Part shown: one piece after another, positions 26,172 through 34,884 of the stretch
Position numbering within the stretch: the first letter of the stretch is position 1
How the letters are laid out: the number at the start of each line of letters is the position of its first letter
NCBI RefSeq assembly: GCF_016056295.1
Contig: NZ_JAECZB010000005.1
Span: 1 to 64,000 of the forward strand
Origin: Atlanticothrix silvestris CENA357
GTDB taxonomy: Bacteria > Cyanobacteriota > Cyanobacteriia > Cyanobacteriales > Nostocaceae
Length of the DNA stretch: 64,000 nucleotides
Reading direction: 5' to 3'
Notes under the pieces: generated by a model
Database searches by the model: none
What the model saw: the letters and a program-made list of their open reading frames with translations, nothing else
What the model was told of the DNA's origin: nothing
Made by a program: the position numbers and the translations under genes

Positions 26172-28286
26172 TTATCTAACTGGAACTACTGAAGGTAGTT
26201 CCAAAATATTTGTAACCGCAGTAATTAATTTGTGGGGGTCAACAGGCTTCGATAAATGCTGTTGAAATCCAGATGATAGAATTTGGCGACGGTCTTCTTC
26301 TCGTGAGTATGCTGTTAAAGCGATCGCTGGGATACATCCTCCTTTTTCTGGTTCTAAAGAGCGCAATTTCCGAATCAGTGTGTAACCATCTTGTTCTGAC
26401 ATGCCGATGTCGCTAATCAAGACATCTGGTTGTGATTGTTCGAGAACTGCTAAGGCGGCATCAACTGATGCTACCGCAGTGACGATCGCCCCATACTCTT
26501 CAAACATAAAGGCGAGAAAGTTACGGGTATCCGCTTCATCATCTACAACCAGCATTTTTAGTCCGGTAAGGGGGGTGGAAGTATCACTAGCAACCGCAGA
26601 ATTTTCTGCTTCTGCTGCTGCACAATTTCTATTGCCTTTCTCGTCTGGCATCAATGGTAGTTTGACAGTAAAGGTAGCCCCTTGTCCTTCTCCTGGACTT
26701 TCTGCAACGATTGTACCGCCGTGTAATTCCACTAAATGACGCACGATCGCAAGTCCCAATCCTAATCCATTGTGCGATCGCGTTGTTGTACTGTCTGCCT
26801 GCCGAAAACGCTCAAATACTTTAGGTAAAAAGTCTGACCCAATGCCAATGCCCGTATCAATAACTTGGATTTGAGCGTAATAAGATGTCGCTAAGTCCAG
26901 AGTTCCAGCAGTAGAGGAGAGCTTGGTTTCTGAATTGGGAAATATTGCTTGTGTTTGCTCGGTTTCTTGTTTGAGACTTTCTATGCGGACTTCTACCCTA
27001 CCACCTTGAGGCGTAAACTTAATGGCGTTAGTTAGTAAATTCCAGACAATTTGCTGCAATCGAGCTGGATCGCCACAAACTGTGCCTAAGGTACTATCAA
27101 GAATAGTATTTAATTGGATACCTTTTGTATCGGCTAGGGGGCGTACTGCCTCTAAGGCTGCCTCCATTATAGAAACGAGATTGACAGCAGATAAATTTAG
27201 CCGTAACTGACCTCGGATTATCCGTGATACATCTAAGATATCTTCAATCAGTTGCACTTGAGTCGTGGCATTGCGTTCGATGGCTTCTAAGGCACGATTA
27301 GTGGCTGTTTCGTCTAGTTTTTTGGAACGAAGTATTTTTGACCAGCCCAGCATTGAGGTCAATGGTGTGCGGAGTTCATGAGAAAGAACTGCCAGAAACT
27401 CATCTTTCATTCGATTTGCGGCTTCTGCTTCCTGCCTAGCTGTCTGTTCTCGAATGACTTGAGCGCGGACTTCTTCTGCTTGCTTGCGTTCTGTGATGTC
27501 TTCGAGAGTGCCTACATACCCTAGTAAGTCACCCTGCCCAGAAAGCATCCGTGAAGTGCGAACTTCTACCCAGCGGATATTGCCATCAGGGGTTTGAAAG
27601 CGGAAATCTTCTGAGTATTCACGGCCTTCATTTAGATAAGCTGACCAAGAGGCGATCGCTTGTTCTTGGTCTTCTGGATGTACAGATTCCAACCACTTTC
27701 TTGTTAAACTTTCTGTCGCACTCAAGCCACAAATTGCCTGATAACAGGGATTAGTATACCTACAGTAACCTTCAGTATCAGTCTCAAAAATTCCTATAGG
27801 CGAGCAGGTACTTAGCGAACGAAATCGTTCTTCACTTTGCTTGAGTTCAGCATTGACAGCTGCGAGTTGGGCTGCTTGTCGTTGGATTGCGAGTGTTTTT
27901 TTAAATAATTCAACAAATACCGTAACTTTAGAAGTTAATATATCGCTATCTATGGGTTTAAGTAGATAGTCAACTGCACCTAAGGCATAACCTTTAAACT
28001 GCATTTGGTCACTAGTGCTAAAAGCAGTCAGAAAGATGATTGGAGTCTGACGCGATCGCCCACGGCTGCGAATCAAAGTAGCAGTTTCAAAGCCATCCAT
28101 CCCTGGCATTTGCACATCTAGCAAAATTACCGCAAAGTCTTGATGCAACAGACACCGCAAAGCTTCCTCTCCTGAAGTGGCTCTGACTAGCTTTTCTCCT
28201 AGCCTCTCCAAAATAGCCTCTAATGCTAGCAAGTTTTCTAGTTTATCATCCACTAGGAGGATGTTTACTTTGGGTTCCAGCTGCAT
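26172..28286 (-). CDS. Hybrid sensor histidine kinase (REC-PAS-HisKA-HATPase-REC)
   Basis: This 704-residue cytoplasmic protein starts with a receiver domain (phospho-acceptor Asp57 in LLDVQMPGMDG). A coiled coil leads to a PAS domain (about 150-270, ending [11 protein letters not shown]). HisKA follows with His303 ([12 protein letters not shown]), then HATPase with N, G1 (DTGIGIG) and G2 (GLGLGLAIVRHL) boxes, and a second receiver (ISDIGMSEQDGY). There is no membrane segment. It starts only 4 bp after the cheB stop, and cheB overlaps cheR, so all three are one operon. That suggests a CheR/CheB-linked two-component pathway rather than flagellar chemotaxis. Confidence 0.9.
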   Translation of the reverse strand: MQLEPKVNILLVDDKLENLLALEAILERLGEKLVRATSGEEALRCLLHQDFAVILLDVQMPGMDGFETATLIRSRGRSRQTPIIFLTAFSTSDQMQFKGYALGAVDYLLKPIDSDILTSKVTVFVELFKKTLAIQRQAAQLAAVNAELKQSEERFRSLSTCSPIGIFETDTEGYCRYTNPCYQAICGLSATESLTRKWLESVHPEDQEQAIASWSAYLNEGREYSEDFRFQTPDGNIRWVEVRTSRMLSGQGDLLGYVGTLEDITERKQAEEVRAQVIREQTARQEAEAANRMKDEFLAVLSHELRTPLTSMLGWSKILRSKKLDETATNRALEAIERNATTQVQLIEDILDVSRIIRGQLRLNLSAVNLVSIMEAALEAVRPLADTKGIQLNTILDSTLGTVCGDPARLQQIVWNLLTNAIKFTPQGGRVEVRIESLKQETEQTQAIFPNSETKLSSTAGTLDLATSYYAQIQVIDTGIGIGSDFLPKVFERFRQADSTTTRSHNGLGLGLAIVRHLVELHGGTIVAESPGEGQGATFTVKLPLMPDEKGNRNCAAAEAENSAVASDTSTPLTGLKMLVVDDEADTRNFLAFMFEEYGAIVTAVASVDAALAVLEQSQPDVLISDIGMSEQDGYTLIRKLRSLEPEKGGCIPAIALTAYSREEDRRQILSSGFQQHLSKPVDPHKLITAVTNILELPSVVPVR

Positions 28287-28290
28287 GAGT

Positions 28291-28863
28291 TCATTTCCGT
28301 ATAGAATGACAAAGGTTGACTAGTAGGGGAGCAAGTTCTGAAAGGGACACAATCCAGTCTACTGCAACAGCAGAAATTGCAGCTTTGGGCATAATTGAAC
28401 TTTCAGCTGTAGTTGGCTCTTGAACAATGGTAATTCCTCCCCGTGCTTTCACTTTTTTAAGACCTTGCTTACCATCTTCATTTGCTCCTGTCAATATTAC
28501 ACCAATGACTTGCTCGGCATAGATGTCTGCCGCCGACTCAAATAGCACATCAATAGATGGACGGGCATAAGAAACAGGCTCATCAGTAGAAAGAGCAAAA
28601 TAATCTGGTTCTATTAACAAATGATAATCTGGGGGCGCTAAGTAGATCTGTCCTGGTAAAATTTTCTCTTTATCTTCCACCTCCCGGATGGGCAACAGTG
28701 TGTATTCTTGCAATAATTCTTGGAGTGTTTTGCCAGAATCTTTGTGACGATGTTGTACGATCGCGATTGGTGTGAGAAAGTCTGTTGGTAAGTTGATTAA
28801 GATTTTTTTGAGTGCTGATAACCCTCCCAATGAAGTTCCAATAACTATAATTTTAAAGGACAT
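28291..28863 (-). CDS. cheB: CheB-type methylesterase, stand-alone domain
   Basis: A 190-residue protein with only the catalytic CheB domain and no N-terminal receiver. Ser (GTSLGGLSAL), His (VQHRHKDSG) and Asp (LTGANEDGKQG) of the esterase triad are all present. Canonical CheB removes methyl groups from chemoreceptors. The ATG overlaps the cheR stop (TAATG), and the hybrid kinase begins 4 bp downstream. No chemoreceptor gene is in view, so the target may be unusual. Confidence 0.9.
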   Translation of the reverse strand: MSFKIIVIGTSLGGLSALKKILINLPTDFLTPIAIVQHRHKDSGKTLQELLQEYTLLPIREVEDKEKILPGQIYLAPPDYHLLIEPDYFALSTDEPVSYARPSIDVLFESAADIYAEQVIGVILTGANEDGKQGLKKVKARGGITIVQEPTTAESSIMPKAAISAVAVDWIVSLSELAPLLVNLCHSIRK

Positions 28864-29693
28864 TAGTTTAGCCTCCGGTACAGTTTTTCACCCTGAGCTA
28901 CCTCTTCGTAATAGCTTTCATAAGGAGAAAATCTGATCGATTCTTGCTTTCCTAAACCCAAGATCCCAAATGTGCATAGACTGTTATAAAACAGCGTGTG
29001 TACCCGCTTTTGTAGTACTTGATTAAAGTAAATGAGGACATTACGACAAAGGATGACATTAAATTCATTAAAAGAACTATCAGTTGCCAGATTATGCTGG
29101 GCAAAGATCACGTTTTCTCTCAAAGATGCTCGAAAAATGGCGTTGTCATAAGCTGCGGTGTAATATTCTGAAAAAGACTTTTGACCACCTGCTTTCAGGT
29201 AAAGCTGAGTATATTCTTGCATTAGTCTTAAAGAAAAAATACCATTTTTGGCATTTTGTAATACCCTTTCGTTAGTGTCGGTGGCGTAGATTCGACAACG
29301 GTGGTAAAGTTTTTCTTCTTGGAGTAATATTGCCATTGAGTATACTTCTTCTCCTGTCGAGCATCCAGCGTGCCAGATGCGAATAAAAGGATAGGTTCGC
29401 AATAGGGGAATTACCTGCTGTCTGAAAGCAAGATAAAAGCTGGGGTCACGAAACATTGATGTTACATTAACTGTCAGACTCAGCAAAAACCGATCTAGAC
29501 AGGGGCGATTATGCAGCAGTCGCTCTTGCAATGCAGAAATATTGGTTAATCCCTCCAAATGCATAAAACTCTGAACGCGACGTTTGAGTGAAGAAAGAGC
29601 ATAATTGCGGAAGTCATAACCGTAATACTGGTAAACTCCTTCCAAGAGCAACTGTATTTCGATATCCTCCAAACTGGATTTGGGCAGATCCAT
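28863..29693 (-). CDS. cheR: CheR-type protein-glutamate methyltransferase
   Basis: A 276-residue CheR with the N-terminal helical domain (IQLLLEGVYQYYGYDFRNYA, close to the family DFxxY signature) and the SAM-binding domain (IWHAGCSTGEEVYSMAILLQ, then IYATDTNERVL and FNVILCRNVLIYF). It methylates glutamates of partner proteins, classically chemoreceptors. It is the first gene of a tight operon with cheB and a hybrid kinase. Confidence 0.91.
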   Translation of the reverse strand: MDLPKSSLEDIEIQLLLEGVYQYYGYDFRNYALSSLKRRVQSFMHLEGLTNISALQERLLHNRPCLDRFLLSLTVNVTSMFRDPSFYLAFRQQVIPLLRTYPFIRIWHAGCSTGEEVYSMAILLQEEKLYHRCRIYATDTNERVLQNAKNGIFSLRLMQEYTQLYLKAGGQKSFSEYYTAAYDNAIFRASLRENVIFAQHNLATDSSFNEFNVILCRNVLIYFNQVLQKRVHTLFYNSLCTFGILGLGKQESIRFSPYESYYEEVAQGEKLYRRLN

Positions 29694-29738
29694 AGTCTAT
29701 AAATTTGGGAGAGATGCTGAGATAATTATGGACTTCGG

Positions 29739-29996
29739 ATGACCACAAAATCTGCATTTTCTTGCACCTTAAAAAATATCCCTAAAATTGCCTGGGAATA
29801 TCGTCTAGGTAATCTTTGTGCGCTACTGTGGATTTTAGATCAATACAAAGAAAAGAAACCTAAAGATCCTACTATTGCTGAAAAATTTAACACCTACCGC
29901 TTCGCAGATTACAAAGAACAAATCATAGATTTACTGCCACGAGTCTGCACTGTCAGCGTTGAAACAATGCAAATTATTCAACAGATGCAAGCGTAA
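29739..29996 (+). pseudogene. C-terminal remnant of a type ISP/IIG-like restriction-modification enzyme
   Basis: The 85-codon frame encodes IPKIAWEYRLGNLCALLWIL, DQYKEKKPKDPTIAEKFNTY and a VSVETMQII end. The pattern (YxLGNRSALEWIxDQYK..., later VSVETxxI) is what I know from the C-termini of large single-polypeptide restriction enzymes of the ISP/IIG class. The methylase and motor parts are absent upstream, where cheR lies on the other strand, so this is a relic. The identification rests on the motif alone. Confidence 0.55.
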
Positions 29997-30031
29997 CACA
30001 GTAAATAATTAAAAGTTTGTCGCTAATAATG

Positions 30032-30298
30032 TTATCTCGGTGTAGTAGATTCACGATTTTTTGGAAACAGACTAATTAATGTGCGTAAAGCTTGATTGAC
30101 AGCTTCCGCATCTGGAAAATATTCTCTTACATCAGGATCAAGAATAACTGCTCCATTTTCAACTGTAAACTGCTGTACAACAGTCGTGCCATCAGCCTGA
30201 TGAATATTAACAGTATGCCCGCGCCTATAAGCTTGGTAATGCTTTCCACGTACACTATCTGTGAAATCATATTCGGGGAGCATATCTTTATCTGTCAT
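30032..30298 (-). CDS. Small conserved protein, unknown function
   Basis: An 88-residue soluble protein with a central beta pattern (AYRRGHTVNIHQADGTTVVQ, then QFTVENGAVILDPDVREYFP) and a helix with AVNQALRTLISLFPKN. The ATG at 30298 follows GGGA; a second ATG five codons later (MLPEYDF) is an alternative. This type of small protein is common in cyanobacteria; I cannot name a function, although antitoxin-like behaviour is conceivable. It neighbours a restriction-enzyme remnant. Confidence 0.6.
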   Translation of the reverse strand: MTDKDMLPEYDFTDSVRGKHYQAYRRGHTVNIHQADGTTVVQQFTVENGAVILDPDVREYFPDAEAVNQALRTLISLFPKNRESTTPR

Positions 30299-30419
30299 TC
30301 AAATCCCAATTCCATAGAATTTAGTCCTTTCAGCAACCTATTAGTAACATTGTAAGTTTTTTTTGAATCAGTAAAGCTAGGATCAGCAGTCTGCAACAAG
30401 AAATGATGCATCATGATTA

Positions 30420-31163
30420 ATGGTGCCTCTATCTGTTTTAATCCCCATGCAACAGCTATTTCCCGGAGAAGTATTTGCTGATACTGCTGATTTTGACAGC
30501 GGTATTCGCCAGTTATTACCCCGATATGATGAGATGCTAGAGGTCATTACCCGTTGTCTGCCTTCTACAACTCGTCGTATTTTAGACTTAGGTTGCGGTA
30601 CAGGCGAAGTTAGCCTCAAAATACTCAACCGCTTTCCAGATGCTCAAGTAATTGCCCTAGATTACTCACCCCGAATGCTGCAATTTGCCCAAGATAAAAT
30701 TACAGCCGCTGGATATCAAAAACAGTGGACTGGCGTACAAGCAGACTTTGGGGACTGGGCAAACAATCCAGAAAAATTAAATATTGGCAGCAAATTTGAT
30801 GCCTGTGTGTCATCTTTGGCGATTCACCATCTCCAGCATGAGATGAAATTACAATTATTTCAGCGTATTGCTGTCAGTCTCAACCAAGAAGGTTGTTTTT
30901 GGAATGCAGACCCTGTCTTGCCAGAATCACCTACCTTAGCAGAGGTTTATCAGGTGGCGCGAGAAGAATGGGCAGCCCAACAAGGAACTAATTTAACAGA
31001 AGTTCGCGCTAAACTCGGTACTAGTACTACTCAAGGACACTCCAGTCAAGACCAACTTGCTACCTTAGATGCTCAGTTACAAATGCTGACAACAGCCGGA
31101 TTTAATATAGTGGCAGTACCTTGGAAGTATTACGGTTTAGCTGTATTTGGTGGCTGGCTGTGA
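30420..31163 (+). CDS. SAM-dependent class I methyltransferase
   Basis: A protein of 238-247 residues with the methyltransferase motif I (ILDLGCGTGEVSLKIL), motif II (VIALDYSPRMLQFAQ) and the post-motif segment FDACVSSLAIHHLQHEMKLQ. The substrate is not predictable; similar enzymes act on small molecules. The start could be the ATG at 30420 or the later one at 30447 (MQQLFPGE); neither has a clear ribosome binding site. No operon partner is evident. Confidence 0.82.
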   Translation: MVPLSVLIPMQQLFPGEVFADTADFDSGIRQLLPRYDEMLEVITRCLPSTTRRILDLGCGTGEVSLKILNRFPDAQVIALDYSPRMLQFAQDKITAAGYQKQWTGVQADFGDWANNPEKLNIGSKFDACVSSLAIHHLQHEMKLQLFQRIAVSLNQEGCFWNADPVLPESPTLAEVYQVAREEWAAQQGTNLTEVRAKLGTSTTQGHSSQDQLATLDAQLQMLTTAGFNIVAVPWKYYGLAVFGGWL

Positions 31164-31511
31164 AAATTATTGCTCCCATCAATTTATATAACAAAACGGT
31201 AACAAATAGCACAATCATCATAGACAGGAATTATTATATAAACCCATTGAGTTTGTAAAAGAAGACTTGGCGACTAATGCAAAAATTGAAACTGAAACTT
31301 GCATATCCCAACTTGACTAATGTTCCAACATTTAATTAACCCTCATGGGTACTGTCCACTGTCAACAGACATATCCGACAATAAAGAGTAGAACGTATCT
31401 TCAAAAGACCAATCAGGGACATGCCTTTTGCATTAGTTTTTTTGCTTCTTTCCACAGTGGAGTTAATGGCGCTGTCTGCCATCACTTAGTTTCCAAAGGA
31501 GAATATCTTGG
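31164..31511. other. Intergenic region before the protease gene
   Basis: About 350 bp without a gene. An AAAGGAG ribosome binding site at about 31496-31502 directs translation from the ATG at 31512. I see no repeat element or clear promoter boxes. Confidence 0.45.
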
Positions 31512-32591
31512 ATGGCTCGAAATAAAAAAAAATCGTCTGGGTTTAAGTGTGAGCATCCACTGAACAATAGATGCCCTATTTGTTGTATAGTCCCGCCACA
31601 CATGCTAGAAAATGTCGTGGTGAATGGCAACCCCCAGCAGCGTGCTTGGGCTTTTCGGACATTAAATGTTTCGGCGCAATTTCGTGGACGGCGAGATATT
31701 ATAGGTGGTGTTTCGTTTGCCCCCTCTCCTGGCCAGAAGCGCCGAACTATTTATGATGCTAAGAATGGCCAACAACTTCCTGGTACTATCGTGCGTGGTG
31801 AGGGTGATCCTCCCAGCAGTGATGAATGTGTGAATGAAGCCTACGATGCTGCTGGTGCGACTTATGAGTTATTTTATGAAATATTTGATCGCAATTCTAT
31901 TGATGATAAAGGATTGCGTTTAGATTCTACTGTACATTACGGTGTCAAGTATGACAATGCCTTTTGGAATGGCGACCAAATGGTTTATGGCGATGGCGAC
32001 GGAGAACTTTTTCAACGCTTCACCACGTCAATTGATGTTATTGGACATGAGCTAACTCATGGCATAACTCAGTATGAAGCTGGCTTACAGTATTACGGTG
32101 AACCTGGGGCATTAAATGAATCTATGTCTGATGTTTTCGGTTGTTTGGTAAAACAAAAGGTAAAAAACCAGAAAGCAGAAGATGCAGATTGGATTATTGG
32201 GGAAGGTTTGTTAGGGCCGAATGTCAAGGGTGTAGGCATCCGTTCTATGAAAGCACCAGGAACAGCATACGATGATGCTGTATTGGGAAAAGACCCACAG
32301 CCAGGGCACATGCAAGATAAATATACTGGTGAAGAGGATAATGCTGGGGTGCATATCAACTCAGGTATTCCTAACTATGCTTTTTATCTAGCAGCAGTTG
32401 AGATTGGTGGCTATAGCTGGGAAAAAGCTGGCAAAATCTGGTATATTGCTTTACGCGATCGCCTGCGTGCCAAATCAGACTTTAAAAAAGCTGCTAATGT
32501 GACTATTCAAATTGCTGGCGAACTCTACGGTATCAGCAGTCATGAGCAAAAAGCAGTGCAAAACGCTTGGCAGAAGGTAGGAGTTCTTTAA
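31512..32591 (+). CDS. Protealysin-like M4 metallopeptidase
   Basis: A 359-residue thermolysin-family zinc protease. HELTH at residues 179-183 and Glu203 (ALNESMSD) bind zinc and catalyse; His281 (NAGVHINSG) is the transition-state histidine. It lacks a signal peptide and has a short propeptide with CEHPLNNRCPIC and a PPHML motif at about 28-32, as in protealysins, which act inside cells or leave by non-classical routes. A good AAAGGAG ribosome binding site supports the ATG. The following gene encodes an emfourin-type inhibitor, so protease and inhibitor form a unit. Confidence 0.9.
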   Translation: MARNKKKSSGFKCEHPLNNRCPICCIVPPHMLENVVVNGNPQQRAWAFRTLNVSAQFRGRRDIIGGVSFAPSPGQKRRTIYDAKNGQQLPGTIVRGEGDPPSSDECVNEAYDAAGATYELFYEIFDRNSIDDKGLRLDSTVHYGVKYDNAFWNGDQMVYGDGDGELFQRFTTSIDVIGHELTHGITQYEAGLQYYGEPGALNESMSDVFGCLVKQKVKNQKAEDADWIIGEGLLGPNVKGVGIRSMKAPGTAYDDAVLGKDPQPGHMQDKYTGEEDNAGVHINSGIPNYAFYLAAVEIGGYSWEKAGKIWYIALRDRLRAKSDFKKAANVTIQIAGELYGISSHEQKAVQNAWQKVGVL

Positions 32592-32691
32592 CAGTTAACT
32601 GTTGTCTTTAGTTGTTGCTAAACTGGGAGGTGAAAGTTTTCATCTCCCAGTCTTTTTATTTCTCCCCTTTTGACAATAACGGAGAGCAAAA

Positions 32692-32994
32692 ATGCGGATC
32701 TCGTTTGAACGCACGGGCGGCTTTGCTGGGATCAGTAAGAGAACAACACTTGACACGGCTACTTTGCCGCCCAAAGAAGCTAACGAACTGCCTCGACTGG
32801 TCAAAGCTGCTGATTTATTTAAGTTACCAGAACAAATTAGTTCTCCTCATCCCCAGAGCGATCGCTTTCAGTATAAGTTGACAGTGGAAGACAACGGTAA
32901 GCAGCATACGGTAACTGTAAGCGAGACAGCCTTACCAGAGACTTTAAGACCTCTAATTGAATGGCTCAATCATGCAGCACAGAAAAAATCATAG
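32692..32994 (+). CDS. Emfourin-type protealysin inhibitor
   Basis: This 100-residue protein begins RISFERTGGFAGISKRTTLD and contains LPPKEANELPRLVKAADLF and a C-terminal beta part (QYKLTVEDNGKQHTVTVSET). The FERxGGFAG start and size match emfourins, small proteins encoded next to protealysins that inhibit the mature enzyme. It lies 100 bp downstream of the protease on the same strand. Its presence suggests the protease is kept off inside the cell. Confidence 0.82.
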   Translation: MRISFERTGGFAGISKRTTLDTATLPPKEANELPRLVKAADLFKLPEQISSPHPQSDRFQYKLTVEDNGKQHTVTVSETALPETLRPLIEWLNHAAQKKS

Positions 32995-33017
32995 AGTTTT
33001 TGACTCTTAACTCAACT

Positions 33018-33944
33018 TTACAAAGGTTCCCAAGCAGTTCCTTTGTAACCATAATCAAAAATCTCTGGATGCAAAATTTCTGCCAAAATTTCTAAGGAAT
33101 CTGCTAGTCGAGGCCCTGGGCGGTTAAAGTAAGCATTGCCATCTGTAATGTAGACTCTCCCAGATTGGGCAGCATGGAGTTTTTGCCAGTCTGGGCGTTG
33201 AGTTAATAACTTAGCTTCTTGACGAGTGCGATTTAAATCAAAACCGCAAGGCATAAAAATAATCACATCTGGATTGGTGATTATTAATGTTTCCCACTCC
33301 AACTGAGGAGATGACTGACCTACCACGCTAAAAAGTGACTGTCCACCTGCTAAATTGACTAATTCAGGAATCCAATTTGCAGCTGCCATTAAAGGATCAG
33401 TCCATTCAATACAGGCGACTGCGGGAAGTTCGTTTAAAGAAAGTCCTTGGATTTTTTTCTGACAAATTTTGACGCGAGCTTCTAAATTTTCGATTACTTT
33501 TACTGAGTCTACACCGAAAGCATTACCTACTCGCTCAAGATCAGCCCAAACATCCTGGAGAACATTGGGTTGTAAGGAAATAACCTGGGGTGAACTATGG
33601 ATGAGACTAGCAACTGCTTTTTCAACTTCTTGGAAGCTAACAGCACAGACATCACACTGGTCTTGAGTGATTATGTGGGTGGGTTGTAATTGCTCTAAAA
33701 CATCTGTTTTGATTTGATAAATACTGAGAGCAGATTGTAATAAATTGTTGACCTCACCGTGAATTTCGCCACTAAGAGCATTACTATTCAACCGTGCTTG
33801 GGTACAAATAGGGCGATCCTGGATTTCTGGAGGATAATCACATTCGTGCGATCGCCCGACAATTGCACCAGTCAACCCCAGCGTAGCTAAAATCTCTGTT
33901 CCACTGGGAATTAAAGAGACGATTCTCACACTACTATTTGTCAT
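33018..33944 (-). CDS. Cobalamin-binding (BtuF-like) protein without signal peptide
   Basis: A 308-residue two-lobe binding protein of the BtuF/periplasmic-binding type III fold. The N-terminal lobe has RIVSLIPSGTEILATLGLTG and SHECDYPPEI; the middle shows a QDQCDVCAVS segment; the C-terminal lobe has ACIEWTDPLMAAANWIPELV. Typical BtuF carries a signal peptide, which is missing here, so the protein may be cytoplasmic. No BtuCD transporter is next to it. The ligand could be cobalamin or another corrinoid; this comes from family membership only. Confidence 0.8.
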   Translation of the reverse strand: MTNSSVRIVSLIPSGTEILATLGLTGAIVGRSHECDYPPEIQDRPICTQARLNSNALSGEIHGEVNNLLQSALSIYQIKTDVLEQLQPTHIITQDQCDVCAVSFQEVEKAVASLIHSSPQVISLQPNVLQDVWADLERVGNAFGVDSVKVIENLEARVKICQKKIQGLSLNELPAVACIEWTDPLMAAANWIPELVNLAGGQSLFSVVGQSSPQLEWETLIITNPDVIIFMPCGFDLNRTRQEAKLLTQRPDWQKLHAAQSGRVYITDGNAYFNRPGPRLADSLEILAEILHPEIFDYGYKGTAWEPL

Positions 33945-34710
33945 TACTCCACCTCTGCAACAGTTGTTACCCTAATTTTTACAAACTTCGGCTCTTAGGG
34001 TATCTTTCTCTAGGGGAATGCACAGATTTTTTAATCGCAGTATTTACAATGTAGCTGTTATTAATTGGGAATCCTACGTAATCAATTCAGTAATTAAAAC
34101 CAAATTCTTACAGATTTTATACTTTTTGTTTCTGCTTATAGTTGAATGTATTTTTTCAAGCTTCTCGATTGCCTAAAATTTATCATGTTTAGTTCAGGAT
34201 CTGGTATTCGGTTAATTTTTACCTTTTTTGCCTACTTATTTTTTTAGTTGCGTGTGTTTGATGTGCAAGTCTCTAAAGCTATTGCGTAGATTGCAAGTAT
34301 AACATGTAAAATAATCAACGTTGTTCTGTTTTGTTGTAATCACGCAGAAGTTAAAGCATTAGCCCCAAATTTATTCTTCAGGAGTGATGCAAACTTGGTA
34401 TCTTCTATGTTATCTGATGTAAGCATAAACGACGCTACCTCTTAATCCATAGTTTGAAATAATTTAGACCCAGGAATTTAGAAGGTACGTAGACTTTGGG
34501 TACACGATTTATAGATTTAGTTATATTCAATTTATTATTGAGAGATGATAAAGATTTAACATTTGTTTCCCATTTACGTAGACGGTTAACTACGATTCAG
34601 GAGCGATCGCTTGCTCTTGATGTGGCAATTCAAGCGATGAGCGAGTTGTAATATGAAGTTTACGCTTTACCAGGGTTGAGGATGGGAATACAAGAATATT
34701 TACTTATTAA
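33945..34710. other. Long intergenic region with decayed coding sequence near its 3' end
   Basis: No intact gene. From about 34530 the plus strand gives protein-like segments (HLRRRLTTIQERSLALDVAI, then [20 protein letters not shown]) separated by stops, just upstream of a hybrid kinase whose PAS domain begins before its first ATG. This is probably an eroded N-terminal region of that kinase. The first 500 bp (33945-34450) show nothing recognisable. Confidence 0.45.
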
Positions 34711-34884
34711 TACAGCCAATTACTACGTGTCATAGAACGACAAAATTATCTACTTACAGCACAAAATATTTTTTCCGTCAAATATTACCAGCAACAGCTT
34801 AAATTTTTATCTGATGACCAGCTTGAGAGTATTACACCACAGGATAGCGGAATTATTTTAGACAATAATCATACTCTGGACAAC

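Noticed and set aside
26172..29693. Chemotaxis operon
   Set aside because: Only CheR and CheB are present. CheA, CheW, receptors and motility genes are missing, and CheB lacks its receiver domain.
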